Part shown: piece by piece, positions 46,392 to 52,790 of the stretch | Numbering within the stretch: position 1 is the first letter of the stretch | Layout: each line of letters opens with the position of its first letter | Assembly (NCBI GenBank): GCA_900317585.1 | Contig: ONHG01000018.1 | Location: forward strand, 1-56,858 | Origin: an uncultured Lachnospiraceae bacterium | Lineage (GTDB): Bacteria > Bacillota > Clostridia > Lachnospirales > Lachnospiraceae | DNA length: 56,858 bases | Direction: 5' to 3' | Made by a program: the position numbers and the translations under genes | The notes under the pieces: generated by a model | The model's input: only the letters and a program-made list of their open reading frames with translations | What the model was told of the DNA's origin: nothing | Databases searched by the model: none

Positions 46392-47261
46392 ATGTCATTT
46401 TCCAGTGATGTAAAGGAAGAGCTGGCAAAGCAGGTATCAAAGAGCAGGCACTGTCAGCTCGCTGAGCTTGCAGGCATTATAGAGCTTTCGGGCCGTATCA
46501 ATGAAAAAACAAAGGGACTTGAGCTCGACACCGAAAACCTGCTGCTTTTAAATAAATATGCCACACTTATGAAGCGTGCCTTTGGCACAGATACCACAAA
46601 GGCGCTGGATGAGCAGGATACCGGAAAAATACTTGCAGCGCTTAAAATCACGGCACAGCCTGTCAACAGACAGAACGCAGACGGACTGCTTCTTATGCAG
46701 ACATGCTGCAAGAGAGCCTTTATCAGGGGAGCCTTCATGGCAGCAGGCTCGATAAGCGACCCCAACAAAGCGTACCATTTTGAGATAGTGTGTCATACGA
46801 AAGAGCAGGCAAAGCAGCTTCAGGAGCTCTTGTGCGGCTTTGATACGGATGCCAAGATAGTAGAGCGCAAGGGGCACTATGTAGTGTACATAAAGGAGGG
46901 CGCCCACATCGTGGACAGTCTCAACATCATGGAGGCGTATGTGTCACTCATGAAGCTGGAAAATGTGCGCATATTAAAGGAAATGCGCAACAGTGTAAAC
47001 CGTAAAGTAAACTGCGAAACCGCAAACATCAGCAAGACTGTGAATGCGGCTGTAAAGCAGATAGAGGATATCAGACTGATACAGAAAATGAGAGGACTCG
47101 ATGATTTACCGGCGCAGCTTCGGGAGATGGCGCTGCTTCGGCTTGAATATCCGGATGCACCGCTAAAGGAGCTCGGAGGATATCTGGATCCGCCAATGGG
47201 CAAATCGGGAGTCAACCACAGGCTTAGAAAATTATCGGCGATTGCGGAGGAACTGAGATAG
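46392..47261 (+). CDS. whiA: DNA-binding protein WhiA
   Basis: 289 aa. LAGLIDADG-like N-terminal domain with AFIRGAFMAAGSISDPNKAYHFE and a C-terminal helix-turn-helix (EYPDAPLKELGGYLDPPMGKS followed by NHRLRKL). In Gram-positive bacteria it influences division, sporulation or nucleoid organisation. ATG at 46392 one base after rapZ; the following gene starts at the next base after its stop. Confidence 0.95.
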   Translation: MSFSSDVKEELAKQVSKSRHCQLAELAGIIELSGRINEKTKGLELDTENLLLLNKYATLMKRAFGTDTTKALDEQDTGKILAALKITAQPVNRQNADGLLLMQTCCKRAFIRGAFMAAGSISDPNKAYHFEIVCHTKEQAKQLQELLCGFDTDAKIVERKGHYVVYIKEGAHIVDSLNIMEAYVSLMKLENVRILKEMRNSVNRKVNCETANISKTVNAAVKQIEDIRLIQKMRGLDDLPAQLREMALLRLEYPDAPLKELGGYLDPPMGKSGVNHRLRKLSAIAEELR

Positions 47262-48146
47262 ATGAAGAAAAAGCTTTTATTTGTATTTAACCCCAAATCA
47301 GGCAAGGGACTCATAAAGGAGCACCTGGTAAATATCGTGGACATCATGACAAAGGCCGGATACAAAATCATCATTTATCCCACACAGTGTCAGGGGGATG
47401 CCATAAAAAAGGTCAGGAAAAATGCTAAGAAGTATGACCTTGTAGTGTGCAGCGGTGGAGACGGCACACTCGACGAGGTAGTGACCGGCATGGAGCAAAG
47501 CGAGGTAAATGTACCGATAGGATACATCCCTGCGGGCAGCACCAATGACTTTGCAAACTCTCTCGGCATACCAAAAAATATGGAGGAGGCCGCAAGAGTT
47601 GCCGTAAACGGTACTCCATTCCCGTGTGATGTGGGAGGCTTCAACGGAGATACCTTCGTATATGTCGCAGCCTTTGGCCTTTTTACAGAGGTATCCTACC
47701 AGACCTCGCAGCAGATGAAAAATATACTGGGACATGCCGCATATATTTTAGAGGGTGCAAAGCACCTGATGGATATCACCTCGTACACGATGAAGGTGAG
47801 CCATGACGGTGAGATAATAGAGGATGAGTTTATATTTGGAATGGTGACCAACTCCCTTTCGGTAGGAGGCTTCAAGGGCATATCAGGTCCTGACGTACTG
47901 CTTGATGACGGCCTTTTTGAGGTGACACTCATCAAGAATCCAAAAAACCCAATCGAGCTCAACAAGATACTTGCGGGACTGGCAAACCGTGAAAATGACA
48001 ATGAGCTCATCTACTCCTTCAAGACCAGTGAGCTGCATGTGGAGAGTGAGGAGGAGATACCGTGGACACTCGACGGAGAGTTTGGCGGCAGCCACACGGA
48101 TCTGACCATCACTAATCTGAACAAACAGATTACCATTATGTGCTGA
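47262..48146 (+). CDS. Diacylglycerol kinase family lipid kinase (YegS/DgkB type)
   Basis: 294 aa. Soluble lipid kinase of the DAGK catalytic family. FVFNPKSGKG at residues 8-17 and the nucleotide motif SGGDGTLDEVV at about 64-74 are diagnostic, with PAGSTNDFANSLGIP next. It phosphorylates diacylglycerol or a similar lipid to return it to phospholipid synthesis. ATG directly after the whiA stop, so strongly coupled. Last gene of the hprK-murB-rapZ-whiA cluster. Confidence 0.9.
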   Translation: MKKKLLFVFNPKSGKGLIKEHLVNIVDIMTKAGYKIIIYPTQCQGDAIKKVRKNAKKYDLVVCSGGDGTLDEVVTGMEQSEVNVPIGYIPAGSTNDFANSLGIPKNMEEAARVAVNGTPFPCDVGGFNGDTFVYVAAFGLFTEVSYQTSQQMKNILGHAAYILEGAKHLMDITSYTMKVSHDGEIIEDEFIFGMVTNSLSVGGFKGISGPDVLLDDGLFEVTLIKNPKNPIELNKILAGLANRENDNELIYSFKTSELHVESEEEIPWTLDGEFGGSHTDLTITNLNKQITIMC

Positions 48147-48277
48147 TAAATACAAAATCGGACATAAAATAGTAATAGTACACAATTTTTTGTCTGATTG
48201 TGTTAAAAATTTAACTTTATTTTTATAAGGTTATGTAATATAATAACATTAGCTTTTAATTAACAGGAGGAAAAAAT

Positions 48278-49144
48278 ATGTTAGTATCTGCAACAGAAAT
48301 GCTTAAGAAAGCAAAAGAAGGACATTACGCAGTAGGTCAGTTCAACATCAACAACCTTGAGTGGACAAAATCAGTACTTTTAACAGCAGAGGAGCTTAAG
48401 AGCCCTGTAATCCTTGGTGTATCTGAGGGTGCCGGAAAGTACATGACAGGCTTCGGTACAGTAGCAGCAATGGTTAAGGCTATGCATGACGAGCTCGGTA
48501 TCACAGTACCTGTAGCACTTCATCTTGATCACGGCACATACGAAGGATGCTACAAGTGCATCAAGGCCGGCTTCACATCAATCATGTTCGACGGATCTCA
48601 TTATCCAATCGATGAGAACGTTGAAAAGACAAAAGAGTTAGTAGCAGTTGCTCATGCAATGGGCATGTCTATCGAGGCTGAAGTTGGTTCAATCGGTGGC
48701 GAGGAAGACGGAGTTGTTGGAATGGGCGAGTGCGCAGATCCAGACGAGTGCAAGAGAGTTGCTGATCTTGGTGTAGATATGCTTGCAGCAGGAATCGGAA
48801 ACATCCACGGAAAATATCCTGCAAACTGGCAGGGACTCAGCTTTGAGACTCTTGACGCTATCCAGCAGAAGACTGGTGTTATGCCATTAGTACTTCACGG
48901 TGGTACAGGAATCCCAGCTGACATGATTAAGAAAGCAATCGACCTTGGAGTATCTAAGATCAACGTTAACACAGAGTGCCAGCTTTCATTCGCAGATGCA
49001 ACACGTAAATACATCGAGGCCGGAAAGGATCTTGAGGGCAAGGGATTTGACCCTCGTAAGCTTCTTGCTCCTGGTGCTGAGGCAATCAAGGCAACAGTTA
49101 AGGAGAAGATGGAGCTTTTCGGATCAGTTGGAAAGGCTGAATAA
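48278..49144 (+). CDS. fba: Class II fructose-1,6-bisphosphate aldolase
   Basis: Central glycolytic enzyme, zinc-dependent. 288 aa. ALHLDHGTYEGCYK and IMFDGSHYPIDENV carry the catalytic Asp and zinc His; EAEVGSIGGEEDGV, GNIHGKYP and LHGGTGIP complete the site. AGGAGG before the ATG. Upstream, TTAACT-17-TGTAAT (or the overlapping TATAAT at about 48237) is a candidate promoter. Codon use is strongly biased toward a few codons, as expected of a highly expressed gene. Followed by a clear terminator and then the accessory island. Confidence 0.96.
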   Translation: MLVSATEMLKKAKEGHYAVGQFNINNLEWTKSVLLTAEELKSPVILGVSEGAGKYMTGFGTVAAMVKAMHDELGITVPVALHLDHGTYEGCYKCIKAGFTSIMFDGSHYPIDENVEKTKELVAVAHAMGMSIEAEVGSIGGEEDGVVGMGECADPDECKRVADLGVDMLAAGIGNIHGKYPANWQGLSFETLDAIQQKTGVMPLVLHGGTGIPADMIKKAIDLGVSKINVNTECQLSFADATRKYIEAGKDLEGKGFDPRKLLAPGAEAIKATVKEKMELFGSVGKAE

Positions 49145-49244
49145 TATTGCCATAATTTAGTGTGTGGTGGTGCGACAAGCTCGCGGATATGCTCCCGGCT
49201 CGTCTCATAATTCCGCACACAAGTGGCTGTAAGAATTGTATATT

Positions 49245-49277
49245 AAAAAAGCCCTGGCATTCGTGCCGGGCTTTTTT
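49245..49277 (+). terminator. Terminator of fba
   Basis: AAAAAAGCCC-TGGC / GCCG-GGCTTTTTT with T tract. Its last bases overlap the left end of the direct repeat that bounds the accessory island. Confidence 0.92.
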
Positions 49278-49317
49278 GTCATAAAAATACAATTTACATT
49301 GAAAATCTTATTAAGCT

Positions 49318-49419
49318 ATGATAAAATTTAGAAATTTTATCGCAGTGGTAAGTTTCGGCTTAACCTGCTTTGGATTAGGGTATTCCTTTGGTAAGGATAA
49401 CAGTAAGACACAAAAATAG
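49318..49419 (+). pseudogene. Remnant of the small membrane-peptide gene (copy 1)
   Basis: 33 codons that end …FIAVVSFGLTCFGLGYSFGK and a short basic tail, matching 52255-52353. The true leader, ribosome site and start are deleted; a chance ATG (49318) from upstream sequence is now in frame with no ribosome site. The deletion joins two places that in the intact copy share the 9-mer ATTTTATCG, so it probably arose by slippage or recombination there. Confidence 0.7.
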
Positions 49420-49452
49420 TCGCCCCGACCTGCAAGTTGAGCGACTATTTTT
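49412..49452 (+). terminator. Terminator in cassette copy 1
   Basis: Perfect 12-bp stem AAAAATAGTCGC / GCGACTATTTTT. It differs in sequence from the corresponding hairpin of the right copy but has the same position, so the stem is conserved rather than the bases. Confidence 0.8.
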
Positions 49453-49507
49453 AGTTAATTGATTTAATGGGTCAACCGTCTATCGGTGGCACCCTTTTTG
49501 TATAATC

Positions 49508-49536
49508 AATATAACACGTATTGAGTGAAAATTCAA
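49508..49536 (-). promoter_or_regulatory. Antisense promoter in cassette copy 1
   Basis: Minus strand TTGAAT (49531-49536), 17 bp, TATATT (49508-49513), reading left into the decayed cassette. Identical to the antisense promoter of the intact copy, so an orphan antisense RNA may still be made here. Confidence 0.6.
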
Positions 49537-49663
49537 CTAAAAAATCACTTTTGGTAATAGGTGAGTCAATCTGATTTTTCCTTTGGAAGCCTTGGTGTTG
49601 AAATTGGGTTATAGACAAAAGGATACAATATGACATCTATGCAGTAAAAACATGTTTCGATAA

Positions 49664-49720
49664 AATCTAAAACCTAAATCTTTAGATTGAACTTTATTAC
49701 GAAAATCTCTATGGTATAAT
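49664..49720 (+). promoter_or_regulatory. Promoter and operator of island gene A
   Basis: Extended -10 element TGG-TATAAT (49712-49720) about 50 bp before the ATG, with TTTATT at 16 bp as a poor -35. An inverted repeat AATCTAAA / TTTAGATT (49664-49671 and 49681-49688) lies just upstream and would be a fitting operator. Confidence 0.5.
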
Positions 49721-49768
49721 ATGTCTATATTATGTAGGATTTTGCTATTGAAAAATAGGGGGATAGTA

Positions 49769-50677
49769 ATGTTACCAGTTTATTTAGAGGTTCCAAGGGA
49801 AGCAAAAAAAATAATTAACAAAAACGTTGGATATATGTTTGAACTTTTAAAATGTACATGTGAGGGATTGAGTTATGCTGATGTGCTAGATAGTATTTAT
49901 CTTTCTTATATTTTAGATATAAAACTTGAGAAGTGCGTACAAACGATAAAAGAACTGTATAATATGACACAGGATAACTATGAAAGAGAAGCACTGGCGC
50001 CATTTTATGAATGGACATTGTTTCATACTATTTTATGGTGGCTTGATGTAACAGATGAAAATGATTTAGATGAGATTCCAAGGAAGTATTGCACGGATAA
50101 GAGTGGTGAAGACAGATATGGTTATATAAATAATGTTAAAAATTACATTGAGTTTTTGTTTCAAGATTGGGATTTTTTGGATTTGGAAATTATTTATTCA
50201 ATATATAAGAATAACCCGGAGTTATTAGAAAGTTTTTTATACATAGATGTTGAAAATTATCTTGAACTTATGCCGAATGATATAGTAAAAGAATATCAAG
50301 CAATGAAAGAGAGGAGAAAAAGCAGTATGGATGGAAGAAGCAACATGACATTTAATATAACAGGAGGACAGATTAATATTGCAAAAGATAATGGAAATGT
50401 TAATGCAATACAGAATAATGGAACAAATACAAGTGAATTAGCTGATATAATAAAAGGAATTATGGAAAATGTACATGGTTTAGATAACGAGAATGCAGAT
50501 AAGATTAAAGATATAGTAGAATTGGCAAAAGATGAGCTAAATAAGCCAGAACCAAAGTCAAGCAGGTTAAGAAACTGTCTCACTTTGATTGCACCGATGC
50601 TTACAATTGCAAATGGTATCCCTGTCTTGAAGGAAAATTTGTTGAAGCTTAGTGATTTTATCATGAGATATGTTTAA
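49769..50677 (+). CDS. Island gene A: unknown 302-aa protein with Q-I-N-I-x-x-D-N-G motif
   Basis: I do not recognise the family. Residues 1-185 are helical and acidic with several Trp and Tyr (FYEWTLFHTILWWLDVTDEN, NYIEFLFQDWDFLDLEIIY). Then comes a short beta-type motif, FNITGGQINIAKDNGNVNA (196-213), then helices and a weakly hydrophobic C-terminus (LTLIAPMLTIANGIPVL, about 271-287). The same motif occurs in the next gene, so the two probably work together. Start: ATG 49769 with AGGGGG upstream. Clearly more AT-rich in codon use than the flanking housekeeping genes, suggesting transfer. Sits between two cassette copies. Defence is a guess from context. Confidence 0.6.
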   Translation: MLPVYLEVPREAKKIINKNVGYMFELLKCTCEGLSYADVLDSIYLSYILDIKLEKCVQTIKELYNMTQDNYEREALAPFYEWTLFHTILWWLDVTDENDLDEIPRKYCTDKSGEDRYGYINNVKNYIEFLFQDWDFLDLEIIYSIYKNNPELLESFLYIDVENYLELMPNDIVKEYQAMKERRKSSMDGRSNMTFNITGGQINIAKDNGNVNAIQNNGTNTSELADIIKGIMENVHGLDNENADKIKDIVELAKDELNKPEPKSSRLRNCLTLIAPMLTIANGIPVLKENLLKLSDFIMRYV

Positions 50678-50790
50678 ATAGAGAGTATGGAAAAATATAC
50701 AAAGCCAAAGATAAAATTAAAGTTTCGAGCATAGTTGAATATTGTCACTGATTAGTGAAGTGTAAGAAGATGAGATAGTAGAGGTACTAT

Positions 50791-51858
50791 ATGCGGAAAG
50801 ACAGTGAATTGTTGTTAAGGAAAGCATTGCAATATAAAGACAGGACAGGAGAAAATTCGTTTGAACTAGATTTGTCATATTTCTCAGAAATTCCAAATGT
50901 TGAAGTGGAAATAGAAGATATTTTTGAGGAATTAAAAAGTGAGCAATGTATATCAAAAAAAAGTACAATTTTTAAAAATACAATAAAAATATATCTTACC
51001 TTAAATGGTATTACATATTTTGATAATAAAGACAAAGAAAAAAAGCAAGATGGTATTATATATAATTTTAATGGAGAACAAATAAATATTGTAACAGATA
51101 ATGGAAAGATAACGGCTAAGCAATTTTATAGTAAAATGGATGCGCCAAAAAGAAAAGCGCTCAAAACAGATATGCCGAAAACAATTATAGTTGAAGAAAA
51201 CAAACACCAAGCTACAACTAAATCGAGTAAATCAGGGGATGAAATTCTTTGGATTGGCATAGGCATAGCAGTATTAGTCATTACATTTTATTATACTAAA
51301 TATCGGCATCAAGTACAATGTGGGCTGATTGCAGCTTCAATAGTAACAGAAATAGTAACGTGTTTAGTGTATTATTATAGTAAGAAAGTTAAGGTGTTTT
51401 ATGGTAAAAACATAAAAGGAATATTATATTTTAATATAATTTCAATTTTAGGGGTTCCACTATTAATATGGTTTATTAATAGTTCATGGTATACTTCTAA
51501 GATAAAATTTGATTTATTTATGCAAATGGCTGATAATAATGGGATATTGAGTGCATTTTCACACTCTGAATATGGCTATTATGCGCTATTCCAAATGGCA
51601 GGAATGTTTTTTATTGCAATGTTTTTAGTGCATATAATTAGTTCGGATATTTATATTATTGCAGTAACTAATATTACAGCTGGAAGTAGTGGGATGTGGA
51701 TTTGGAATGGCTTATTTAGATTAACATACAAGAGAGGAAAAAGTTGGAAACAGCATTTTAAGGTTGGAATTCTATTTTTGATATTTAGTATATTGTTTGC
51801 AGCTGGTATTTTTCCTTGTGTAATAATCAAGCTGAGTAATGGTAATTTTGGTGTTTAA
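50791..51858 (+). CDS. Island gene B: unknown 355-aa protein, winged-helix-like domain, Q-I-N-I-x-x-D-N-G motif and about five membrane helices
   Basis: I do not recognise it. Residues 1-80 resemble a winged helix ending in IYLTLNGITYFDNK. Residues 90-111 hold IIYNFNGEQINIVTDNGKIT, matching the motif of gene A (identical at 11 of 23 positions by my alignment). The rest carries hydrophobic segments at about 152-168, 176-195, 211-229, 264-290 and 324-345. This is the shape of a sensor domain tied to a membrane effector. ATG with AGAGG upstream; 113 bp after gene A and no strong promoter of its own, so probably co-transcribed. AT-rich like gene A. Confidence 0.6.
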   Translation: MRKDSELLLRKALQYKDRTGENSFELDLSYFSEIPNVEVEIEDIFEELKSEQCISKKSTIFKNTIKIYLTLNGITYFDNKDKEKKQDGIIYNFNGEQINIVTDNGKITAKQFYSKMDAPKRKALKTDMPKTIIVEENKHQATTKSSKSGDEILWIGIGIAVLVITFYYTKYRHQVQCGLIAASIVTEIVTCLVYYYSKKVKVFYGKNIKGILYFNIISILGVPLLIWFINSSWYTSKIKFDLFMQMADNNGILSAFSHSEYGYYALFQMAGMFFIAMFLVHIISSDIYIIAVTNITAGSSGMWIWNGLFRLTYKRGKSWKQHFKVGILFLIFSILFAAGIFPCVIIKLSNGNFGV

Positions 51859-51897
51859 ATTATATTTTGAGAAAAATCTATTGATGATTAATAGACC

Positions 51898-51926
51898 TTG
51901 TCAATATGGTAGGAGCACGTTATAAT
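51898..51926 (+). promoter_or_regulatory. Promoter of the predicted structured RNA
   Basis: TTGTCA (51898-51903), exactly 17 bp, TATAAT (51921-51926): five of six and six of six to consensus. It lies in a non-coding gap with no gene start within 300 bp, so it most likely drives an RNA. Confidence 0.7.
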
Positions 51927-51932
51927 ACCCAT

Positions 51933-52070
51933 ACAAGGTCAAATTCTCCATATCCCAAGGCAATACCCTTTATCCTCAAGGGGCAAAAATCTTTAGCCTA
52001 GGGAATGAATAAAATAACGAGAAAATAAAAGACCTTGTAGAGCGGAAAAACCGTTCTATGAGGTCTTTTT
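51933..52070 (+). ncRNA. Predicted 138-nt structured small RNA
   Basis: From the expected start (7 nt after TATAAT) to the terminator end. The first eight bases ACAAGGTC (51933-51940) are perfectly complementary to GACCTTGT (52031-52038). Inside are TCCCAAGGC (51953) with GCCTAGGGA (51996), one mismatch, and CCCTT-TATCCTC-AAGGG (51966-51982). These stems nest. The outer 3' arm also forms part of the terminator stem, so two folds compete. No ORF. Role unknown; it follows the two island genes directly. No Rfam family is recognised from memory. Confidence 0.6.
52027..52070 (+). terminator. Strong terminator of the structured RNA
   Basis: AAAAGACCTTGTAGAGCGG paired with CCGTTCTATGAGGTCTTTTT around an A-rich loop. 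The following bases CTTTTGTCATAAAAA open the right direct repeat, just as the fba terminator opens the left one. Confidence 0.92.
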
Positions 52071-52090
52071 CTTTTGTCATAAAAATACAA

Positions 52091-52120
52091 TTTACATTGA
52101 AAATCTTATTAAGCTATGAT
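52091..52120 (+). promoter_or_regulatory. Promoter of the small peptide gene
   Basis: TTTACA (52091-52096), 18 bp, TATGAT (52115-52120). Transcription would start near 52127, just before the GGGTGCCACC hairpin. Confidence 0.55.
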
Positions 52121-52166
52121 AAAATTTTATCGGGTGCCACCATAACGGTAGGCGGTTGACCCTCTA

Positions 52167-52245
52167 CGGAGGGACTGTGACCCTCCGATTACATAGAAAC
52201 CCGCAAGGGAATCTGAAGAAGTCAATGATTTCTTGGAAAGGAGGG
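52167..52245 (+). promoter_or_regulatory. Leader with an anti-Shine-Dalgarno switch
   Basis: CGGAGGG (52167-52173) and CCCTCCG (52181-52187) form a perfect 7-bp hairpin. The ribosome site of the peptide gene is also GGAGGG (52240-52245), so CCCTCC can pair with either. Alternative folds could hide or expose the ribosome site, as in known type I toxin messages. Confidence 0.55.
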
Positions 52246-52254
52246 CTGAGCCAT

Positions 52255-52353
52255 ATGAGTATTGTAGATTTTATCGCAGTGGTAAGCTTTGGCTTAACCT
52301 GTTTTGGAATAGGGTATTCCCTTGGCAAAGATAACAACAACACACAGAAATAG
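52255..52353 (+). CDS. 32-aa single-helix membrane peptide, candidate type I toxin
   Basis: Begins MSIVDFIAVVSFGLTCF and ends with a polar basic tail …LGKDNNNTQK. One hydrophobic helix (about residues 3-22) and a charged C-terminus, as in Fst/TxpA-type toxins. AAAGGAGGG is the ribosome site, 9 nt from the ATG. An earlier in-frame ATG at 52156 would put 33 atypical residues in front and hide the helix. The gene sits in a leader-controlled, antisense-flanked cassette. Toxicity is inferred from architecture; it could instead be a small membrane regulator. Confidence 0.65.
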   Translation: MSIVDFIAVVSFGLTCFGIGYSLGKDNNNTQK

Positions 52354-52388
52354 CCGCCCATGTCCTGAGAAAACTGAGCGGCTTTTCT
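52348..52388 (+). terminator. Terminator of the small peptide gene
   Basis: AGCCGC (52352-52357) / GCGGCT (52378-52383) with flanking A and T runs; the right side reads GCGGCTTTTCT. It starts within the stop codon region of the peptide gene. Confidence 0.7.
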
Positions 52389-52438
52389 AAAGCTTAACAA
52401 TTATCGGGTCAACCGTCTATCGGTGGCACCCTTTTTGT
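52348..52438 (-). ncRNA. Predicted antisense (antitoxin) RNA
   Basis: Starts about 7 nt after the minus-strand promoter (52445-52473) and runs left through GGGTGCCACC…GGTTGACCC into the peptide gene's terminator hairpin, so it overlaps the 3' end of that message by about 40 nt. The end is not certain: the AGCCGC/GCGGCT stem is followed by only ATTTCTG on this strand. Convergent transcripts sharing a terminator are the arrangement of the Fst and TxpA/RatA loci. Confidence 0.5.
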
Positions 52439-52444
52439 ATAATC

Positions 52445-52473
52445 AATATAACACGTATTGAGTGAAAATTCAA
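52445..52473 (-). promoter_or_regulatory. Antisense promoter in cassette copy 2
   Basis: Minus strand TTGAAT (52468-52473), 17 bp, TATATT (52445-52450), identical to copy 1. Confidence 0.62.
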
Positions 52474-52535
52474 CTAAAAAATCACATTTAGCTTTTCACA
52501 ATAAGCTAGCAGATCATTATAGCTATAAATAGTCC

Positions 52536-52572
52536 AAAGGCAGATGTGGGACATTCCCACATCTGCCTTTTT
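52536..52572 (+). terminator. Intrinsic terminator between cassette and switch
   Basis: AAAGGCAGATGTGGGA / TCCCACATCTGCCTTTTT with a three-base loop, a near-perfect 16-bp stem. There is no gene directly upstream that needs it except the cassette, so it insulates the downstream locus. Confidence 0.9.
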
Positions 52573-52592
52573 CCGTATTTAAGCATAAAAAA

Positions 52593-52620
52593 TACCACAT
52601 AATAAACATTATGTGGTAAA
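52593..52620. repeat. Left inverted repeat of a candidate invertible segment
   Basis: 28 bp. Arms ACCACATAAT / ATTATGTGGT around core AAAC (52594-52617), with T before and AAA after. Exact reverse complement of 52791-52818. Confidence 0.92.
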
Positions 52621-52790
52621 TTTCTAATTCATCTATATTATTCTACCACTTTATTGCTAAAAAACAAGGAATTTAGTCATATAAAATTCTTTTTTGTCAA
52701 ATCATGACAAGAAAAATGTATCCATTTGATGATAATTATACAATTCAACAGTACTTTAGATACCTTATAAGACCAATAAATCCTCGTTTT
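52621..52790. other. 170-bp segment between inverted repeats, candidate phase switch
   Basis: AT-rich, no gene. On the minus strand there is TTGTTT (52662-52667), 16 bp, and TGG-TAGAAT (52640-52648), an extended -10; it points away from the helicase as sequenced, and would point toward it if the segment were inverted. A weaker + strand pair, TTCAAC-16-TATAAG, ends about 52770. TTGTCA-AATCA-TGACAA (about 52695) is an operator-like palindrome. Confidence 0.55.

Larger units (their letters stand above)
49274..49548 (+). repeat. Left direct repeat of the island (decayed cassette copy 1)
   Basis: 275 bp that match the right copy (52072-52485, 414 bp) along their shared parts. The first 55 bp (TTTTGTCATAAAAATACAAT to AAGCTATGATAAAATTT) and the last 85 bp (GGGTCAACCG through AAAAAATCAC) are nearly identical. 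The left copy lacks about 135 bp of leader, ribosome site and start codon. Both are in the same orientation, so recombination between them would delete about 2.8 kb. Confidence 0.88.
52072..52485 (+). repeat. Right direct repeat of the island (intact cassette copy 2)
   Basis: 414 bp holding, in order: a promoter, structured leader, small peptide gene, terminator hairpin, GGGTCAACCG…GGTGGCACCC element and a convergent antisense promoter. Its 5' leader also holds a GGGTGCCACC…GGTTGACCC element, the reverse complement of the 3' one with some changes. The ends match the left copy at 49274-49548. Confidence 0.88.

Noticed and set aside
52156-52254. Upstream extension of the 32-aa peptide gene (65 codons)
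   Set aside because: The extra 33 residues are encoded by the structured leader, there is no ribosome site at the earlier ATG, and the internal ATG has a strong AAAGGAGGG.
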